Source of the DNA: Marmoricola sp. URHB0036
GTDB taxonomy: Bacteria > Actinomycetota > Actinomycetes > Propionibacteriales > Nocardioidaceae
DNA: 64,000 bases
Reading direction: 5' to 3'
Assembly (NCBI RefSeq): GCF_000426045.1
Contig: NZ_KE384490.1
Span: 1-64,000 of the forward strand
Made by a program: the position numbers and the translations under genes. Positions 45,964 to 53,613 of this stretch are shown here, piece by piece (the stretch's first letter is position 1; each line of letters starts with the position of its first letter). The notes below the pieces were generated by a model. It saw only the letters and a program-made list of their open reading frames with translations, was not told where the DNA came from and searched no databases.

Positions 45964-47157
45964 TCAATCGACGGGAAACGCCTCACCCGCTGGCCAGGGG
46001 TCAGGAAGGTCGAAGTACTTGAATGGATCCACGGGTGCATTCGTGGCCGCTAGCCGGCTGTCGTCTGCAGTGACCGTGGTGGCGGGGATTCTGTTGGCCA
46101 ACCCGTCCAGACGGTCTTGTTGAGTCGGATGGGGCCACAGCGTTACCTCGGCGCTGTGCAGGTGGTGCGGCTGGAGTTGATTCACGTGCAACACAGCGGC
46201 AACCGATGCGTTGGCCCAGTCTGGTGGGATCCCGAAGTAGCCATCCGGTTGGCGAACCTCAGTGGTGTGCACTTCCCCCTTTCCGTTTTCCCACCACGTC
46301 ACCCCCGCCCGTCCGTAGAGCGCGTTAGTCGCGTGCCAGCGGTCGCGGTCCCAGATGTAGGTGCCAAGGGCGACGATGAGGGGATGACCGGTATCGCCGT
46401 AGGCGTTGGCCTTCGATCGCAGAGCTGACTGCATGCTGGGCGCGTTATCGATCCACTCGACGTCGCCGTCGGCGTAGACACCGAGCGCCCGATGATCGGG
46501 GCGGCCGCGATGCTCCTTTGAGATAGGGATGGCCGAGAACTCTGCCTCCCAGCCGTCACGTTCCCAGACGAACGATTCTCGGTTGGGTCCGTCGTAGTGG
46601 ACTTGGTCCGGGTCGAGCGTGTTGAGCCAAGCGTCGATCACGCGTCGAGCGGCCGCACCCTTTGCGGGTTCAGGGCCGACGATCAAACGATCGAGGGACA
46701 GGAAGAAGTTGCGGTTGCGACACGATTGCAGGGTGTCGAGGAAGGCGGAACGTCGCTGACTACGTCCCTGAGCGGCGCGCTGAGGTCCTGGCATCGTCGC
46801 CTCAACGTAGAAGGACTCACCGTGCCCCTCGATGAGGAAATCGGGGCGCCGCGGACTGCCGGCCACACTGGGATGAATGTGCACCGTGTAGCCAGCTCGG
46901 CAGAACAGCTCATGCAGGTAAAGCTCTAGGAAAGCCGAGTAGTGGGCCGCATCGTCGGCTGCCAGGCGCCCGCGAAGGTCACGATAGTCACGATCGATCT
47001 CCACACGGTCGAGCCAGGTCTGCATGAGGTCTCGAACCTGTTGCCAGTAGTCGCCAGCTATGCGGTCGAAGAACTGGTACGACGTCTCGAGATGACTCTT
47101 GGGAGCCTTGTCGACGCGCACCGAGGACTCGAATAGCCGCGGGCGAGGATCCTGCAC
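45964..47157 (-). CDS. Hypothetical protein with a possible PD-(D/E)xK-like core
   Basis: 397 residues, soluble. Residues around 90-135 read LELYLHELFCRAGYTV, HPSVAGSPRRPDFLIEGHGESFYVEAT: a helix, then PDF and, ten residues on, ExT, in the spacing of PD-(D/E)xK nucleases, with the lysine replaced. The C-terminal half (RALGVYADGDVEWIDN, ALGTYIWDRDRWHATNALYG) looks like other uncharacterised actinobacterial proteins found in mobile DNA. Alone on the minus strand. It could be a defence or DNA-modifying protein, but this is inference from the fold hint and location. Confidence 0.75.
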   Translation of the reverse strand: MQDPRPRLFESSVRVDKAPKSHLETSYQFFDRIAGDYWQQVRDLMQTWLDRVEIDRDYRDLRGRLAADDAAHYSAFLELYLHELFCRAGYTVHIHPSVAGSPRRPDFLIEGHGESFYVEATMPGPQRAAQGRSQRRSAFLDTLQSCRNRNFFLSLDRLIVGPEPAKGAAARRVIDAWLNTLDPDQVHYDGPNRESFVWERDGWEAEFSAIPISKEHRGRPDHRALGVYADGDVEWIDNAPSMQSALRSKANAYGDTGHPLIVALGTYIWDRDRWHATNALYGRAGVTWWENGKGEVHTTEVRQPDGYFGIPPDWANASVAAVLHVNQLQPHHLHSAEVTLWPHPTQQDRLDGLANRIPATTVTADDSRLAATNAPVDPFKYFDLPDPWPAGEAFPVD

Positions 47158-47428
47158 CGGGACAACCTAATTGACGCCCCGACTGAACGCATCCGGATCA
47201 CCCGCGAAGAGCGCGTCATACCACCGCCTTGGTAGCAGAGGCCAACACCCGCCCCAAGGGCGGTCTCCTGCTGACTGCTGAGATGTAAATCCAGAGCCAC
47301 TCAACCCCGCGAGCTGCGCTGATGACTGGCTAGGGGTCGGCGCATCTTCCGCGCCACACGCGCAGGCTCGATCGGGTCGAGTAAGTCTCACCTACTCATC
47401 TGCCGCAGATAGCCCGCGCCGCGGCCAT

Positions 47429-47485
47429 CCGGACATGCCGCATAGCGTGCGCTGCGGCCGCGCTAACGCTATGCGGCAGTTCCGG
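47429..47485. repeat. Large imperfect inverted repeat
   Basis: Arms TGCCGCATAGCGT (47436-47448) and ACGCTATGCGGCA (47466-47478) are perfect complements around a 17-base spacer that contains GCGGCCGC. Each arm is flanked outside by TCCGGA at the same two-base distance, so the dyad covers about 55 bp. Confidence 0.85.
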
Positions 47486-47508
47486 AGGGTTCATGACCAA
47501 GAGCGACC

Positions 47509-47527
47509 AAGCCGCAGGCGGCTTTTT
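47509..47527 (+). terminator. Rho-independent terminator-like hairpin
   Basis: AAGCCG, loop CAGG, CGGCTT, followed by TTT. No gene ends just before it on the plus strand. Confidence 0.55.
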
Positions 47528-48060
47528 GTTCCCGTAGTGACTGGGCGACAGCGCACAGTCCCAATTGGGAGACGACTGCGAGATCGCCCCAACGGGCCAC
47601 GCGGGTTCACCCGGGATGACCAAGCCTGAGCGGGCCGAAGCAAGCACCCCGGAGGCTTACAGTCGCTCATGGCGCGATCGCATCGGGCGCCTGTGGGGAT
47701 CGATGCGCGTCGTGGGCGATCCGCTCGGCCTCAACCGAGTCGTTTCGAGCCGCCGCCTTCGTCGTGGTCGACTCATTCCTAGGGGCAGCACGCGTGAGGC
47801 GTTCTCCGGCGCGCAACAGCGCCTGGCTACCGTGCGAGCCGCATCTCTCGAAGGATCCATTGCCTCGATCGCGCGAACAGACGACCACCACGTCGTCCCT
47901 GACCAGCCGGCGTCCTCGGCTGCCTCCCAATGTCCGGCTTCGCTCAGGCCTGACACGGCGCAGGACGGTCTCGACGTCCGGTCCGTGGCTGGTGCTGCTG
48001 ACTGGTTCCAGTCCGAGCGGCTGGCTCGTGACCGTCGGACGCTCGGACCCGACGAGCGGG

Positions 48061-48103
48061 TTGACAAGCACAGTCACCCTATGTATGCATGAATCATGCA
48101 TAC
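48061..48103 (+). promoter_or_regulatory. MarR promoter with 21-bp palindromic operator
   Basis: TTGACA (48061), 17 bp, TATGCA (48084). The perfect palindrome GTATGCATGA, A, TCATGCATAC (48083-48103) covers the -10 box and the first codons. The predicted transcript start falls on or next to the A of the ATG at 48096, so the message is probably leaderless. Confidence 0.75.
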
Positions 48104-48596
48104 GTCGAATGCCGTGTTGGCCTGGGCGAATACCGTGCACGGCGCCGTTGATGAGGCACGCTCTGAGCTCGGGCTCGACCCTCGCGAACTTGCCGCACTC
48201 ACGCTCGCCTCCGAGCACGAGGGGTGCACGATGGACTGGCTGCGCCAACGGATCGGGCTCACTCAATCCGGGACGGTCCGGCTTGTCGACCGGTTGACCG
48301 CCCGTGGTCTGGTCGAACGCGTCCTGATTCCTGGCCGCACTGTTCCCTTGCGGTTGACGGCTGCGGGAGCAGGCCTGCTGAAGGCATGGGCCGGGGCACG
48401 GGATAGGTCGGTGGACGACCTGCTGGCAGGACTTTCTGCAGAGCAGTGCGACCAGTTCCTATCGGCGATCCGCGTCGCGCTACAAACAACGCCACGTGAC
48501 CGACGGACCGCGGACGCTGCGTGCGGCTCCTGCACGTGGCCGGCGTGCGGCACCGACTGCCCGGTCGATCTCAGCGTCTCCGACGAGTCGAGATGA
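48096..48596 (+). CDS. MarR-family regulator with C-terminal cysteine cluster
   Basis: 166 residues. Winged-helix core MDWLRQRIGLTQSGTVRLVDRL then TARGLVERVLIPGRTVPLRLT (wing) in the middle. The last 30 residues hold CGSCTWPACGTDC, four cysteines that could bind metal or sense redox state, uncommon in MarR proteins. The start ATG lies inside the palindrome, which fits autorepression. It overlaps the MFS gene (ATGA), so it probably controls that exporter. Confidence 0.92.
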   Translation: MHTSNAVLAWANTVHGAVDEARSELGLDPRELAALTLASEHEGCTMDWLRQRIGLTQSGTVRLVDRLTARGLVERVLIPGRTVPLRLTAAGAGLLKAWAGARDRSVDDLLAGLSAEQCDQFLSAIRVALQTTPRDRRTADAACGSCTWPACGTDCPVDLSVSDESR

Positions 48597-49813
48597 CCGA
48601 GGTCCGGTTAGGAGCTGATCGCACCGGTTGGCGGATACCCTCGGCGGTCCGCGTAGCGGGCATGGTGGCCTTCCTCGCAGCCTCTGCCGACAACTACGTG
48701 ATGCTTCTACTGGTTTGGATCGCCGCGCCACAGGGATGGTCCGGCATCGAGACTGCTCTCGTGGTTGTGGCCCTGCGATTGCCCATTCTGTTGCTCGGGG
48801 TGCCGGTCGGTCGCGGCGTCGACCGGTGGGGCGCCCGCCCCATGATCCTTGCCGACGTCTCCCTCCGTGGCCTACTCCTCGTCGCGCTACTCGTCCTGTC
48901 GCTGTATGCCGGCGAGGTACCTCTCGTACCAGTACTCCTGCTTGGTGGGATGTGCGGTGCGCTGTCCCCGGCGACGTATGCAGGAGTCCGTTGGCTGGTC
49001 CCGCGGATGGTCCCGGTGGAGAAGCTCGGCAGAGCCAACGCAGTCGTCGCGATCAGCGACCAGTTGCCGCTGTTGCTCAGCGCAGCACTGGTCGGCCCCT
49101 CGCTCACCCTATTGGGAACAGCACCCAGTCTGACGATTCCCGTCGTGTTGTTCGGGATTGCCCTGATGTTCGCCGGGCGTCTGCCGAGTGGCCCTCAAGC
49201 GGGCGTGCTCCCGCAACTTACCGGGCGTCAGGGACCGAGCACTATCAGGATCCGGATGCTGCCCTCGAAGGTGGTCGCTTTGATCGCGTTGTCGACTGTC
49301 TACTACTTCGTCTACGGGCCCTTCGAGACCGTAACGCCTAGTTTCGTGCGCGAGAGCCTGGGCGGTGGCGCGGCAACTTATGGCTGGCTCTGGACTCTGT
49401 TCGGTCTCGGCGCCGTGGCCACCCTGCCGCTCGCGCCGCTTCTTGCCCGTCGCCGTCCCGGTCTCGTCAATGCGGTCGGTGCCGCGGCCTGGGGCGCGGC
49501 CATGCTGCCGCTGCTGTTTGTTGACGATCTCAGAGTCGCGGCAGCCCTGTTCTTGTTCGGGGGAGTTATCTGGGGTCCGTACACCACGGTCGAAACCACC
49601 GCTCTGCAGCGATGGGTCGATCCAGCCCAGCACGGCGCAGTCTTCGGTTTGCAGCGCTCTCTTCTGGCTACGGCCACGCCGCTGGGAGCTGCATGTGGTG
49701 CGGTGGCGCTCGCCCCCCACAACGCCCACTTGCTGCTCGCCCTGAGCGCGGGCACATGCTTTCTCGCGGGCGCCGTGGCGCTCGCCCACCATGGCCTGCG
49801 CACAACCGCCTAG
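48593..49813 (+). CDS. MFS transporter (probable exporter)
   Basis: 406 residues with about twelve membrane helices; LLGVPVGRGVDRWGARPMILADVSLRG matches the cytoplasmic loop motif of MFS drug-exporter branches (MFS_1/MFS_3 type). Coupled to the MarR regulator by ATGA overlap, the classical layout of an inducible efflux pair. Substrate unknown. Confidence 0.9.
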   Translation: MTEVRLGADRTGWRIPSAVRVAGMVAFLAASADNYVMLLLVWIAAPQGWSGIETALVVVALRLPILLLGVPVGRGVDRWGARPMILADVSLRGLLLVALLVLSLYAGEVPLVPVLLLGGMCGALSPATYAGVRWLVPRMVPVEKLGRANAVVAISDQLPLLLSAALVGPSLTLLGTAPSLTIPVVLFGIALMFAGRLPSGPQAGVLPQLTGRQGPSTIRIRMLPSKVVALIALSTVYYFVYGPFETVTPSFVRESLGGGAATYGWLWTLFGLGAVATLPLAPLLARRRPGLVNAVGAAAWGAAMLPLLFVDDLRVAAALFLFGGVIWGPYTTVETTALQRWVDPAQHGAVFGLQRSLLATATPLGAACGAVALAPHNAHLLLALSAGTCFLAGAVALAHHGLRTTA

Positions 49814-50187
49814 AACCCCGCCCACAACAACTACGAATGATCAAGAATCGGCTGGCGACGCGTGCGTTTAGCGCTCGGACGAGAACGATGATCACCGGGG
49901 CATGCTTCGCACATCGAGGGCTCGCAGTCCGGGACAGCCAAATCGTCGAGGACCTGGGGTGAGCCCAGGCAAGGGGGTGAGCCGCACTGCGCTACCGGGA
50001 TCGAGCGGCCAGTCCGCCGGCGCGCCCCGCCCCCAGTGGCGGCCAGGTGGCCGCGGGCGAGACGTTGCGTGTTTGAGCTCCCCGGTAGGTGGGCATGAGA
50101 TGAACACCTGCGCACCAAGCGGGGCGTGTTGTATCTCGCGGCGTTGAACCAAAGCGGCGCGTAGTCCACACAGGAAGCGACTTGACG
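49814..50187. other. Intergenic stretch without gene
   Basis: About 370 bp between the MFS gene and the truncated sigma factor. Nothing recognisable in either strand. Confidence 0.4.
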
Positions 50188-50808
50188 ATGTCGTCGGTCC
50201 CCACCCCTTCAAACGCCGTTGCGAACACTGCCACTGCCAGCATGACCACAGGCATCGACCAATGTGGACAACAGACCCGGGAGCTGTTCCACCGCGTCTG
50301 CACCACCGAGGATGTCGAAGAGCAGCGCGGCCTCCTGGAGGAGATCATCGTGCTCAACATGGCCATGGCCGACGCCGTCGTGTCCCGTTACACCGGACGG
50401 GGTGTAGCTACCGAGGACCTACGCCAGGTGGCGTACACCGCCCTGACGCGCGCCGCACACCGGTTCGACCCCACCCGCGGGACCGCTTTCGCCGGCTTCG
50501 CCGTCCCGAACATGCGCGGTGAGGTCCGCAAGTACTTCCGCGACCATGCCTGGATGATTCGACCGACCCGCCGCATCCAGGAACTACAACCGCAGATCAA
50601 CCGCGCCAGCGACGACCTGTGGCGCGAGCTCGGATGCTCACCGCGGCCAAGCGACATCGCCGTACGCATCGACGCGCCCGTCGACATGCCTCCTGCCGGT
50701 GACCACGTCCGGCGCCGGCTCTCACGTGGCGGGAACCGACGGATCAACCGGATGCGGGCGCTCACCCGGGCGTGCGTCCTGAACGCAGCGGTAAGGCGCG
50801 CGTTTTAA
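50188..50808 (+). pseudogene. Sigma-70 factor (SigB/F-like), C-terminally truncated
   Basis: 206 residues. Region 2 is intact: EDLRQVAYTALTRAAHRFDPTRGTAFAGFAVPNMRGEVRKYFRDH; region 3 begins (ELGCSPRPSDIAVRIDAPVD). After this the frame turns into arginine-rich nonsense and region 4, which binds the -35 box, is missing. AGGAAG lies ten bases before ATG 50188. It may be inactive or act on core polymerase in a dominant way; decay is more likely given the broken genes next to it. Confidence 0.75.
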
Positions 50809-50837
50809 CCGAGCTCGCTCGACGGTTTATTGGTGCC

Positions 50838-51045
50838 ATGGGCTCTGGCGGGAACAGGACGATGGCGGCACGCGATATTCAATCTGTGGACCTGGTGACG
50901 ACGGTCAGCGGCGTCATCGACCGGTTGCGGGAGATCGACGCCGAGGTCCCGGCCGACGCTGGCGTCTCGATTTCCAACCGGATGCACCTCACCGTCGCCG
51001 AGCGCATCGCTGCGGTCATCGCCGACCCCACCGGTGGCCCGACCA
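50838..51045 (+). pseudogene. N-terminal fragment of a DUF5995-like protein
   Basis: VSGVIDRLREIDAEVPADAGVSISNRMHLTVAERIAAVI resembles the start of DUF5995 proteins (function unknown); the frame loses similarity near 51045, where a fragment of another gene on the opposite strand begins. Confidence 0.5.
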
Positions 51046-51303
51046 CGCTTCGCGAACCATCGTGGAGAGCGCCCAGAGGTCCGCGACGTCGCAGCCCGCA
51101 TGGTCGCGGAGCACATCGCCGCGCCGTGCACCACGCCACCCGTCCGCGAACTCACGGTCGACCAGAGCGACATACCCCCCGAGCACGTAGTCGCCCACCG
51201 GCAGATCGGTCAGCTGTAAATCAAGGCCAGCAGCCTTCAGAGCATCCGGGATCGAACTACCACGTTCGCGGTAGTCGACCAATACCGAACCTGCCCCGAC
51301 CAC
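51040..51303 (-). pseudogene. ERCC4-like nuclease domain fragment
   Basis: GSVLVDYRERGSSIPDALKAAG, then LTDLPVGDYVLGGYVALVDRE is the N-terminal half of an ERCC4 (XPF-type) nuclease domain, including DYRER and GDYV, but the following ERK motif and helix are lost. The rest of the frame is not protein-like. It meets the DUF5995-like fragment tail to tail. Confidence 0.6.
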
Positions 51304-51406
51304 GCCGAAACGCTACCTGCACCTATCGCGAACCATGGCGCCAGAGGCGCCTAGCGACGCGGCGCGGGCCACACCCACGGGTTGTCCACTGGGTTGTCGA
51401 CCGGGT

Positions 51407-52708
51407 TCATGGGACCAGCTCTATGCCGCTGTCCGGCCGCGTGGGCATCCGGCGCATGGAGTACCCCGCGTCCTGGAGCGGCGGTTCCGGGCTGAGCGAT
51501 GCGAGCTCGGACACGGCCACGGCGACCAGGGCGTTGGCCACCCCCTCGCCCGGGCATCGGTGGCCGCTCTCGCGCGGACCTCCGCCCTGCGGTACGAAGT
51601 GGGGGACGTCGCACGGGTCGAGGCCGAGGAACCGGCTCGGGTCGAAGGCCCAGGGGTCCGTCCACTCTCGTCCATGGTTCGTGCCGTAGACGTCGAGGAT
51701 AACGCGGTGGCCGGCACCGATGTGCTGCCCGGCGAAGTCGAGCTCGTGCCGGGCCCGTCCGGCGAGCACTGGCACGAACGGGTAGTAGCGGCGTACTTCA
51801 TGCGCGAATGCCTCGGCGAGCGGCTGCGGTCCGGCCGGATCTTCCTCGTCGAGGCGCTCACGCCACTCGGGGTGCTCGGTCAGGGCCAGGGCAGCGAACG
51901 TCGCCAGCCACGAGACCGCGACCGCGGGCCGCAGGATGTTGAGCAGCTCGACCGCGGCCGTGCGTTCTGGCAGCGGCTGGCCGTCGGCGTCGACGAAGCT
52001 CGCGACCTGACCCAGCCACGACTCGGCCGACGCGGCCTGGTGCTCGCGCTGTCGGCGCACCAGCTGGGTGGCCCAGGAGTTGCACCGCCTGCGCGCAACC
52101 GCTGCCTTGGCATAGGCCGGCCCGACCACGCCGAACCCGTCGACGATGTCGGCCAGCCACTGGCCGTGCTGGACCATCTCGGTCTCGGACTCCTCGACAC
52201 CGGCCCACTCGATGATGGTGCCGGCAAACGCCGCCACTGCGGAGGGGAACACCGCGCCCGAGCCCGACCTACGCCACTGATCCATCTGCACGCGCCACCG
52301 GCGTACCGCGATGGGGACCAGCCGGTCGAGCTCGTCCTGCCGCAGCGCGTGCAGGAACAGCTGCTTGCGGTGACGATGCTCCTGGTCATCGAGCCCGTGC
52401 ACGGCACCGGCGCCGAACAGCGAGGTGGCGATCGGGGCCGGGACCGCCTTGTGCCGCATGATGCGCGACTCGTCGTAGAAGAGCCTGACACCGTCGTCGC
52501 CGGTGACCAGCAGCGAGGATCGGCCCAGGAAAGGGATGCTGACCGCACTCGTCTCGTGCAGCTGACGGCGCTCGGCCTCGGACAGGGCCGCGGTGAAGAG
52601 GTAGCCGTGCCTGGCCAGCAGCAACGAGCGTGCCTCGTCCAAGTGCCATTGCGTCGGGCCGCCTCGTGCGCGCCGGGTGTGAGGGGCTGATCGGGTCCCC
52701 GCTGTCAT
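51407..52708 (-). CDS. CYP152-type cytochrome P450 peroxygenase
   Basis: 433 residues. The heme-binding segment HFVPQGGGPRESGHRCPGEG has the extended form of the H2O2-using CYP152 group, and the I-helix carries NILRPAVAVSW, the Arg-Pro pair that replaces the acid-alcohol pair and holds the fatty-acid carboxylate. The family hydroxylates or decarboxylates fatty acids with H2O2, without a redox partner. The N-terminal 15-20 residues (rich in R and T) lie within or next to the right-hand repeat, so the native 5' end may have been replaced at the border. An enzyme using H2O2 would suit an island that contains oxidases. Confidence 0.87.
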   Translation of the reverse strand: MTAGTRSAPHTRRARGGPTQWHLDEARSLLLARHGYLFTAALSEAERRQLHETSAVSIPFLGRSSLLVTGDDGVRLFYDESRIMRHKAVPAPIATSLFGAGAVHGLDDQEHRHRKQLFLHALRQDELDRLVPIAVRRWRVQMDQWRRSGSGAVFPSAVAAFAGTIIEWAGVEESETEMVQHGQWLADIVDGFGVVGPAYAKAAVARRRCNSWATQLVRRQREHQAASAESWLGQVASFVDADGQPLPERTAAVELLNILRPAVAVSWLATFAALALTEHPEWRERLDEEDPAGPQPLAEAFAHEVRRYYPFVPVLAGRARHELDFAGQHIGAGHRVILDVYGTNHGREWTDPWAFDPSRFLGLDPCDVPHFVPQGGGPRESGHRCPGEGVANALVAVAVSELASLSPEPPLQDAGYSMRRMPTRPDSGIELVP

Positions 52709-53149
52709 TGCTGCCGACTCCGAGTCATGAGTTATCCACAGATCGGAACCTTGGGGTGCCCGCGTGTACTCGGGCGATGCTCATCTAGATACATGACGAG
52801 CGACCACGGAGTTGCGGGTGCAACGCCATCACAGAGCCGCGAGTTTCTGCAACGCAGATTCATGCGGGATCCCTTCGGCGCCACGAGGCGCATCGTCGTT
52901 GGTAACAGGTCATCCGTGCTCGGGCTAGGCGGCGCTGGCTGCTGCTTCTCACTCGGGCTCAAGGGGAGGTAGTTGACATGCTGCACGCAATTTCTCAACT
53001 GATCGTGCTCGACCCGAAGTTCAACTCCACGGGCATCGTGGAGTGGGGCGTTAAGAACATCATCCCGATCCTGTTGCTCTTTGTCGGCATCGGGATCATC
53101 GCTGGCGCTCGCAAGGGCCAGATGTCGCAGAACGCGATGACGATCACCA
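52675..53149 (+). repeat. Right copy of the conjugation-leader repeat
   Basis: Diverged direct copy of 1405-1862, here continuous with an intact conjugation operon. It contains the GGGG...CCCC hairpin (52683-52700), TTATCCACA (52732-52740), other conserved untranslated strings, and the pilin-like gene start with AGGGGAGGTAG before the ATG. About 230 bp of conserved non-coding DNA suggests a functional element such as promoter/operator or transfer origin. Confidence 0.85.
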
Positions 53150-53238
53150 ACGTGATGCTCGGCTGCGCGCTCATCGCAGGCGCTGCTCTGTTCTACGGTT
53201 TCGCCGGTAACATCGCGTCCTTCATCTTCAAGGGCTGA
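52978..53238 (+). CDS. Pilin-like small conjugation protein
   Basis: 86 residues with two membrane helices (NIIPILLLFVGIGIIAGA and VMLGCALIAGAALFYGFAG) separated by the ARKGQMSQNAMT loop. Size, topology and position in front of VirB3- and VirB4-like genes suit the VirB2/TrbC-type pilin or a small coupling protein of Gram-positive type IV secretion. First gene of the transfer operon; the next start is 3 bp after its stop. Confidence 0.82.
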   Translation: MLHAISQLIVLDPKFNSTGIVEWGVKNIIPILLLFVGIGIIAGARKGQMSQNAMTITNVMLGCALIAGAALFYGFAGNIASFIFKG

Positions 53239-53241
53239 GCC

Positions 53242-53613
53242 ATGTTGCTACGTCCTGATGACGAGATCTACCGAGTCGATGCGGTGTGGCTAGGCCCCCG
53301 CGGAATGACCCTGCCCTGGACGGCTCGCTACTCGGCGTACGGCATCTGGCTGGTGCTATTCGTCTCGATCCTCCTCGCGGAGGCGTTGTTGCCGATGCAC
53401 GTAAGTGTGCCTCCCGTTTGGGAGCTCGTGCTGTCGGTGCTCGCGACGTACGCCCTGACTGGCGTCATCGATCATGACCGCCCAGTTGGCAGCGTGTTCC
53501 AACTGATGCGCAACGAACTGCGTGCTCCAAGGCGGCCCAAGAAGGAGCGACCGCGGCGGCTCGACGCTGGCACGGTCCGGGTACGCGGGGTGGCGGAGAG
53601 GGGTGCTTCGTGA
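53242..53613 (+). CDS. Small membrane protein of the transfer module (VirB3/TcpE-like)
   Basis: 123 residues: an N-terminal soluble part, two helices (AYGIWLVLFVSILLAEALL and WELVLSVLATYALTGVI), and a basic tail of prolines and arginines (RAPRRPKKERPRRL). The two-helix arrangement directly before the VirB4-like ATPase is that of VirB3/PrgI/TcpE proteins. It overlaps the next gene. Confidence 0.8.
   Translation: MLLRPDDEIYRVDAVWLGPRGMTLPWTARYSAYGIWLVLFVSILLAEALLPMHVSVPPVWELVLSVLATYALTGVIDHDRPVGSVFQLMRNELRAPRRPKKERPRRLDAGTVRVRGVAERGAS

Larger units (their letters stand above)
47158..48095. other. Long non-coding stretch with structured repeats
   Basis: Some 940 bp with no gene I can support; frames on both strands have no family pattern. 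It contains the large inverted repeat at 47430-47485, a terminator-like hairpin at 47509-47527, a local dyad ATCTGC-C-GCAGAT at 47398-47410, and the MarR promoter at its right end. Confidence 0.5.

Noticed and set aside
47565-48092. 175-codon plus-strand frame before the MarR gene
   Set aside because: No protein-like pattern, overlapping frames on both strands are equally open, and the MarR promoter lies in its end.
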